A stretch of DNA of 64,000 bases from assembly GCA_002355495.1 (NCBI GenBank), contig AP017424.1, forward strand, positions 4,343,501-4,407,500. Reading direction: 5' to 3'. Origin of the DNA: Streptomyces laurentii (GTDB lineage: Bacteria > Actinomycetota > Actinomycetes > Streptomycetales > Streptomycetaceae). The translations under genes were made by a program, and so were the position numbers. The notes beneath the pieces are model-generated. The model saw nothing but the letters and a program-made list of their open reading frames with translations. It did no database searches and was not told the DNA's origin. Below are positions 59,352 through 64,000 of this stretch, in pieces (the stretch's first letter is position 1; each line of letters starts with the position of its first letter).

Positions 59352-60086
59352 TCAGGAAAGGCGGCCGTCGACCATCTCGTACACCCGGTCTGCGGCGTCC
59401 ATTATCGCCGCGTCGTGAGTGACCATGACCGTCGCCGTTCCGCGTTCATGGGTCTGTTCGGCGATCAGCCGTACCGCCTCGGCGGAGCGGACCCGGTCCA
59501 GCGCGGAGGTGGGCTCGTCCACGAGCAGGACGGCGGGGGAGGTCATCAGGGCGCGGGCCAGGCCCGCGCGCTGGCGTTCGCCGCCGGACAGCTGGTGCGG
59601 CCGGGAGCCGGTGCGGTGGGTGAGCCCGACGGCTTCGATGAGTTCGGCGGCCCGGACGCGGGCCGCGGCGTCGAGGCGTCCGTCGATGTGCAGCGGGAGC
59701 AGGAGCTGTTCCAGGACGGTGAGGGAGGCCAGCAGGTTCGACTGCTGGAAGACGAAGCCGATGTGGTGGCGCCGGGCCTCGGTGCGCTGCTTGTCCGACA
59801 GGGCGGTCAGCTCGGTGCCGGCGATCCGGACGGCGCCGGAGGTGGGGCGCTGGAGGCCGCCCGCGACGGCGAGGAGGCTGGACTTGCCGGATCCGGAGGG
59901 GCCGACGACGGCGACGAACTCGCCGGGGGCGACGCGCAGGCTGACGTGGTCGAGGGCGGTGACGGCGGCGTCACCGTCCCCCAGGGTGAGGGTGACGTCG
60001 TCCAGGCGCAGGCCGCCGGAGCCCGCGGCGTCCGGGGTGGCCGGGGCGGCCCGGTGGCCGGCGGCGGAGGCGGCGGAGGTGGTCAT
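59352..60086 (-). CDS. ABC transporter ATP-binding protein (MacB/LolD-type)
   Basis: 244 residues: Walker A VGPSGSGKSSLLAVAGG, Q-loop FVFQQSNLLASL, signature HQLSGGERQRAGLARALM, Walker B VLLVDEPTSALD, and the switch His in VTHDAAI. The MacB/LolD type pairs with FtsX-like permeases, here the overlapping upstream gene. Transported substrate unknown; export of a drug or lipid-type molecule is likely. Confidence 0.92.
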   Translation of the reverse strand: MTTSAASAAGHRAAPATPDAAGSGGLRLDDVTLTLGDGDAAVTALDHVSLRVAPGEFVAVVGPSGSGKSSLLAVAGGLQRPTSGAVRIAGTELTALSDKQRTEARRHHIGFVFQQSNLLASLTVLEQLLLPLHIDGRLDAAARVRAAELIEAVGLTHRTGSRPHQLSGGERQRAGLARALMTSPAVLLVDEPTSALDRVRSAEAVRLIAEQTHERGTATVMVTHDAAIMDAADRVYEMVDGRLS

Positions 60087-61213
60087 CGGGTGGCTCCCAG
60101 AGCGGTCAGGGGGTCGACGGCGGTGATGCGGCGGACGGCGACGACGGCGCCCACGGTGCCGAGGGCGATGAGGAGGCCGGAGGAGGTGGCGATGGCCGGG
60201 GCGGAGAGGGAGAAGGGAGCCTTGCCGATCATCACGCTGCCCAGGGCCAGGCCGACGGCGGTGCCGGCCGCCGTGGCGCCGACGAGCACGGCGACGACCT
60301 GGGCGAGCGCGTCGCGCAGGATGTACCCGGTGGGGGCGCCGAGCGCCTTCAGCAGGGCGATCTCGGCCTTGCGCTGGACCGTCCAGACGGTGAAGAACGC
60401 GCCGACGACCAGGGCGGAGATGGCGTACAGGAAGCCCTTGATCAGGGCCATGGTGCTCGACTCGGCCGCGTAGCCGGGGGACGCGTCGAAGGTGGCTTCC
60501 CTGGTCTCGGCGCGGGTCCCGGTCGCCTTCTCCACCGCGGCGGCGGAGGTGCCCGGCTTCAGGGTCAGGGCGACGGCGGTGGCCTCGCGGCTCGCTGCCT
60601 CCGGCAGGTTCCCCGGGAGGCCGTAGTGCAGGTGCCGCCAGGTGTCGAGGTCGGTGTAGGCGACGCCGATGTGGCCGTAGGAGACGGTCTCGTCGACCAG
60701 GCCCACGACCTTCAGCCGCACCTCGCTCCGGTCGGCGGTCAGGACGTCGCCGATCCGCACGCCGAGATCGGCGATCTCGCGGGTGATCACGACGCCTCCC
60801 GCGCCGCCCTCCTTCAGGCTCTTGCCCTCGGTGGGGGCCGGGGCCAGGGAGGAGTCCGCGGCCATGCCGAAGACGGCGAGGTTGACCTGCTCGCCCTTCT
60901 TGGCGCCCTGGGTCACCTGGGCGTTGGCCAGGGTGTTCCCGAAGGGCTCCGCGCGCTCCACCCCCGGGGCCCCGGCCCACGTCCGCCAGTCCTCCTCGTC
61001 CACGGTCGAGCGGGAGAACTGCTCGCTGGTCGCCTTCTCGTCGAAGGCCAGATGGGTCACGGGCAGCGCGCGCAGACCGGAGATTCCGGCGTCCGCCAGG
61101 CCGGAGGCGAGTCCCGACAGCAGGACGCCGAGCACGGCGATGAGCGCGACCACCGCGCCCATCAGGGCGAAGCGACCGCGGGCGAAGCGCAGATCGCGTA
61201 GGGCGAGGAACAC
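60083..61213 (-). CDS. FtsX-like ABC permease
   Basis: 376 residues: an N-terminal membrane helix (ALMGAVVALIAVLGVLLSG), a large extracytoplasmic domain of about 200 residues, then three more helices (SALVVGAFFTVWTV, VLVGATAAGTAVGLALGSV, SSGLLIALGTVGAVVAV). This is the four-helix MacB/FtsX layout. GTG 61213 has GGAGAA upstream. It overlaps the ATPase gene by 4 bp. Located between copper genes, but its own substrate is not indicated. Confidence 0.9.
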   Translation of the reverse strand: MFLALRDLRFARGRFALMGAVVALIAVLGVLLSGLASGLADAGISGLRALPVTHLAFDEKATSEQFSRSTVDEEDWRTWAGAPGVERAEPFGNTLANAQVTQGAKKGEQVNLAVFGMAADSSLAPAPTEGKSLKEGGAGGVVITREIADLGVRIGDVLTADRSEVRLKVVGLVDETVSYGHIGVAYTDLDTWRHLHYGLPGNLPEAASREATAVALTLKPGTSAAAVEKATGTRAETREATFDASPGYAAESSTMALIKGFLYAISALVVGAFFTVWTVQRKAEIALLKALGAPTGYILRDALAQVVAVLVGATAAGTAVGLALGSVMIGKAPFSLSAPAIATSSGLLIALGTVGAVVAVRRITAVDPLTALGATR

Positions 61214-61292
61214 GGAATTCTCCGAGCGGTGAGGGTGATGGGGGCATGGCGACCGAGCACGTCAGCGCTTTGCCTAAAGTTGACGACTCAAG

Positions 61293-61333
61293 TGTCGGCA
61301 TCTTATCCAATGTTGTCGACACCCCTGTCGGTA
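61293..61333. promoter_or_regulatory. TGTCGRYA repeat cluster upstream of the ABC operon
   Basis: TGTCGGCA (61293), TGTCGACA (61314) and TGTCGGTA (61326) lie in AT-richer DNA 80-120 bp upstream of the permease start. The middle copy is a palindrome. Candidate TetR site. Confidence 0.5.
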
Positions 61334-61489
61334 TGTTGGGCGGGCCGGATCGTGACGGGCTCGCCCCGCCCCGGTAAAGAGGGCCGTTCGCACGATGCGG
61401 GAGGTCACGCGCACGGCTAGTCTGGTGACGGGACATTGGACTAGACCTGTAAGACCCGTAGCCGTGCGATCCGTGGAGGAATGGGCTCG

Positions 61490-62188
61490 ATGAGCGACCG
61501 TGCAGTGCTGGAGGTGATCGCGCTCGACGAGGCGGACGCGGTCGCCGCGCAGGCCGGTGGGGCGGACCGCCTGGAACTGGTCACCGACATGGCGGCGGAC
61601 GGGCTCACCCCGTCCCAGGCGGCCTTCACGGCGATCCGCGCGGCGGTCGACATCCCGCTGCGCGTGATGCTCCGGCTGACGGACGGCTTCGCGGCGGGCG
61701 ACGCCCGGCAGGTGGCCGACCTGGTACGGCGCGCGGTCGCGCTGCGCTCGGCCGGGGCCGACGAGTTCGTGCTCGGCTTCCTCACCCCGGATGGCCAGCC
61801 CGACCTGGTCGCGATCGAGCGCCTGATCGCCGTCCTGGACGGCTGCCACTGGACCTTCCACCGCGCCATCGACCGCGCCGCCGACCGCGACCACCTGCGC
61901 CGTCAGCTCGCGGACATGCCGGGCCTCGACACGTACCTGACAGCGGGCGCCGCCACGGGGGTCGACGACGGCCTGGACGTCCTCGCGGCCGAGGCCGCGC
62001 GGACCGGCGAACCGGGCTACGAGCCGACGATCCTGGTCGGCGGCGGCCTCCGCCTCGACCACCTCCCGCGCCTGCGCGCGGCCGGCCTCACCGCCTTCCA
62101 CATCGGCGGCGCGGCCCGCCCGAACGGCTGGGCGGCACCGGTGGCGGAGAAGTCGGTACGGACGTGGCGCGAGGCGATCGACGCGTAG
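61490..62188 (+). CDS. cutC: CutC-family protein
   Basis: 232 residues, TIM barrel: VLEVIALDEADAVAAQAGGA and DRLELVTDMAADGLTPS at the N-terminus, WTFHRAIDRAADR, and TILVGGGLRLDHLP and AFHIGGAARPNG at the C-terminus. CutC was named for copper tolerance, although later work links it to other roles. The ribosome site GGAGGA directly abuts ATG 61481, so ATG 61490 is the likelier start. Its proximity to the CsoR regulon is suggestive, but no CsoR site lies upstream. Confidence 0.9.
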   Translation: MSDRAVLEVIALDEADAVAAQAGGADRLELVTDMAADGLTPSQAAFTAIRAAVDIPLRVMLRLTDGFAAGDARQVADLVRRAVALRSAGADEFVLGFLTPDGQPDLVAIERLIAVLDGCHWTFHRAIDRAADRDHLRRQLADMPGLDTYLTAGAATGVDDGLDVLAAEAARTGEPGYEPTILVGGGLRLDHLPRLRAAGLTAFHIGGAARPNGWAAPVAEKSVRTWREAIDA

Positions 62189-62203
62189 GGCTTCGCCCCC
62201 TGA

Positions 62204-62248
62204 CTCCTGATCGACCCGACCTCAGCCCGACCTCGGCCCGATCAGGAG
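62204..62248. terminator. 10-bp hairpin after cutC
   Basis: CTCCTGATCG and CGATCAGGAG flank a 25-nt loop made of CCCGACCTC/G repeats, 16 bp after the cutC stop. Confidence 0.7.
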
Positions 62249-62385
62249 TTTGCAGTTTCTGGCATATGTACGCACCGTGTCCGTGTGGATACGGGGTGTG
62301 CGGTACGGTGCGCGTGAAACGGCCCCCGCGATGGCGGCAACCATCGGCGAGGGCCTCGACCACTAGTGGACGGAACTCCACCGTG

Positions 62386-63315
62386 ATGTATCGGCACTTT
62401 ATCGCGCCCGCGCGCGGTTTCACCCAGTTCTCGCACGGCCTCATCCGGCATCCGCGGCTCAACTCGGACGCGGTGCGGATCCTGACCTGGCAACTCTCGC
62501 TCCCCGAGGGGGCGAAGGAGTCGCTGTCCCGTACGGCTGAACGCGCCGGGATCGGGGCGTGCGCGTTCACCCGGGCGAAGCGTCAACTGCTGGCGGAGGG
62601 CTTCCTCCACGAGCGCCGGAGCCAAGGTCCCCGGGGGCGGTGGACGACCCAACACATGCTCTCCAACCAGCCGTTGAGCGAGGCGGAGGCGGCCAAGCTG
62701 ATGGGCCGGGAGCCGGGGACGGTGGTCGTCGCCGCATCGGCGCCGGGTCCCCGGATTCCGACGGTCGGTGAGCCGAGGGGTCCGCTGGCCGACGGTTCTC
62801 CAAAGCAAGACCGTGTCGTAGACACCTCCGACCATCCGCCCGAGGACGGCGCCCCGGAGCGGGAGCCGGAGCGGGAGCAGGTGGCCGAGCCGGAGCGGGA
62901 GCCGGTGGCGGAAGCCCCCGAGCCGGACGTACGCGCCTCGGCCCGCGCCCTCGTCGGCGCACTGCCGCTGCTCTCGCCTCTGCTCCGCCACATCCCGCCC
63001 GGCATGCGGGACGAACTGACCCGGCTGGCCGCCGACTGGCTGACGGCTGGGCACAGTTCCGCCGACATCCACGCCCACCTGCTGCGCGGCCTGCCCAAGA
63101 ACGGCACCCCGGTCCACCGCCCGGGCGGCCTGGTTCGCTACCTGCTGCGCGACGTCCCGCCCACGGACCCCGCGTCGCCGCCGCCCCCGTCCGGCCCGCG
63201 CCTGTCGTCGCGGCTGGCCGGAGCGCGGGAATGCGAGAGCGGTCGGCACACCCAGCCGATGCTGTTTCGGCCCTCCGCCGACGAGACCCTGTGCCCGTCC
63301 TGCGCCGCTAAATGA
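62386..63315 (+). CDS. Streptomyces-type helix-turn-helix protein with CxxC tail
   Basis: 309 residues. The N-terminal winged-helix-like part reads FTQFSHGLIRHPRLNSDAVR, SRTAERAGIGACAFTRAKRQ and LLAEGFLHERRSQG. A charged linker of Glu/Pro/Arg repeats (EREPEREQVAEPEREP) follows, then a helical domain and a C-terminal TLCPSCAAK. This architecture recurs in many copies in streptomycete genomes, often near mobile elements. Function unknown. ATG 62386 is chosen; GTG 62383 directly precedes it. Confidence 0.75.
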   Translation: MYRHFIAPARGFTQFSHGLIRHPRLNSDAVRILTWQLSLPEGAKESLSRTAERAGIGACAFTRAKRQLLAEGFLHERRSQGPRGRWTTQHMLSNQPLSEAEAAKLMGREPGTVVVAASAPGPRIPTVGEPRGPLADGSPKQDRVVDTSDHPPEDGAPEREPEREQVAEPEREPVAEAPEPDVRASARALVGALPLLSPLLRHIPPGMRDELTRLAADWLTAGHSSADIHAHLLRGLPKNGTPVHRPGGLVRYLLRDVPPTDPASPPPPSGPRLSSRLAGARECESGRHTQPMLFRPSADETLCPSCAAK

Positions 63316-63739
63316 CGACCGGGTTGGCTTCCGAGACGCAGCCGGTCCCGACCACCCAGAACACCTCCACCGGCAGGCCGTGCATCTTGCCCCAGCCGCC
63401 GCGCGAGTCGGTGCAGTACAGCTGGGTCGAGCCCTTCCCCGGTTCCTGGGAGCGGAGCACGACCGGCCCGCGCTCCGGGTAGGGCTGGATCTCCTCGGAG
63501 TACGGGTCGGTCCGCACGCCCTTGTCGCAGCCCAGGCCGACAGCACCGGGATCGCCCAGGCCCAGCCGTCGCGCCAACTCGAAGATGGGGGTGACGTCGT
63601 AGCCGATCGGAGGGTGCTGGACGTCGACCGTGCCCAGCGAACACATCAGCGCCGGGGTGTCCCGGGGGGCCGCCTCGGCGGGTGCGGCCAGGCCCAGGGC
63701 GACCAGGGCGGCGGAGACAGCGGTGAGAGTCTTCTTCAT
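63308..63739 (-). CDS. Small secreted protein, unknown
   Basis: 143 residues: a signal peptide (KKTLTAVSAALVALGLAAPA, cleavage near AEA-AP), then about 118 residues with four Cys (LMCSLG, GLGCDKG, LYCTDS, TGCVSE), probably two disulfides. DVTPIFELARRLGLGD and HGLPVEVFWVVG are the most regular segments. It resembles small secreted proteins of streptomycetes but no family is certain. The 3' end overlaps the convergent gene by 8 bp. Confidence 0.75.
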   Translation of the reverse strand: MKKTLTAVSAALVALGLAAPAEAAPRDTPALMCSLGTVDVQHPPIGYDVTPIFELARRLGLGDPGAVGLGCDKGVRTDPYSEEIQPYPERGPVVLRSQEPGKGSTQLYCTDSRGGWGKMHGLPVEVFWVVGTGCVSEANPVVI

Positions 63740-63852
63740 GACGCCGATGGTGGCCCGCACACAACCGGCGAAAGCGGTCTTCAGCGCATGAACGCCAACC
63801 CTTCACGCCTCCTCGGTATTCGCGCGCCCCCTGGTGCGCTCCGGGGCGGGGC

Positions 63853-64000
63853 TCAGCGATTCAGGAAAGTCCTGCGCCACTCCAGCGGCGACATCGTCAG
63901 AGCGGCCTCGGCCAACTCCCGCGCGGAGTCCGTCCGCAGGCTGCTCAGCGAGGTGTCGATCCAGTCCTGGACCAGGGCGTATCCCTGCGCCCGGTACTCC
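63853..64000 (-). CDS. 3' end of an unidentified gene
   Basis: The last 48 codons of a gene entering from the right: YALVQDWIDTSLSSLR, ELAEAALTMSPLEWRRTFLNR. Codon use is normal for the genome. Not enough is visible to name it. Confidence 0.6.
   Translation of the reverse strand, partial: EYRAQGYALVQDWIDTSLSSLRTDSARELAEAALTMSPLEWRRTFLNR

Overview
The window is very GC-rich with strongly G/C-biased third codon positions. It carries many families typical of streptomycetes: XRE/DUF5753 + DUF397 pairs, a mycothiol-dependent-type enzyme, an MshA-type glycosyltransferase, indigoidine synthetase and a CsoR copper regulon. The most likely source is a Streptomyces or a close relative. No tRNA, rRNA, CRISPR array, intact transposase or prophage was recognised.

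Layout. (1) 1-7.5 kb: a tightly coupled methyl-cycle operon (PfkB/adenosine-type kinase, metH, metF, ahcY, then an MDMPI-family protein). ATGA or 8-bp overlaps join the first four genes. Together they recycle S-adenosylhomocysteine to methionine. (2) 7.6-11.7 kb: an array of hairpins, then a single-module A-Ox-T-TE NRPS of the indigoidine synthetase (BpsA/IndC) type. (3) 11.8-32.5 kb: miscellaneous accessory genes: LysE exporter, covalent-FAD oxidoreductase, Tpx, GNAT, a stand-alone EF-Tu-domain-III-like protein, a TIM-barrel-like gene divergent from a TetR regulator across a 13-bp inverted repeat, an MBL hydrolase, secreted hydrolases, an XRE/DUF397/ATP-binding group and a hemerythrin protein. 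Several genes here are broken or remnants. (4) 32.7-44.6 kb: a PIG-L deacetylase divergent from an asparagine synthetase; a lower-GC pair (DUF6932-like nucleotidyltransferase plus unknown partner); a PrpF-like protein; then an SDR lacking its catalytic Tyr, a methionyl-tRNA-synthetase-like protein with HIGH and zinc cysteines but no KMSKS, and an MshA-type glycosyltransferase. (5) 44.6-49.2 kb: two tandem copies of a unit made of a small exported peptide gene facing a TrmB/PLD-like/LuxR regulator, plus a third regulator copy. The two peptide genes share a conserved promoter-proximal block. (6) 49.3-53.9 kb: Fur-family regulator, methyltransferase, truncated CU044_5270-like gene, GNAT, and a M56 peptidase/BlaI pair. 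(7) 53.9-62.2 kb: copper region with four CsoR-type operators, a tiny Cys-containing ORF, csoR, copA, copZ, a His-rich exported protein, a TetR/ABC exporter group and cutC. (8) 62.3 kb to the end: a Streptomyces helix-turn-helix-type protein, a secreted protein and a partial gene.

Most promising for new biology are the duplicated peptide/regulator units (44.6-49.2 kb), the SDR/MetRS-like/MshA-like group (40.5-44.6 kb) and the CsoR-operator-controlled 51-codon ORF (54.0 kb). At least five genes are broken by what look like single-base shifts, mostly in G/C runs. Assembly error must be excluded before any of them is called a pseudogene.
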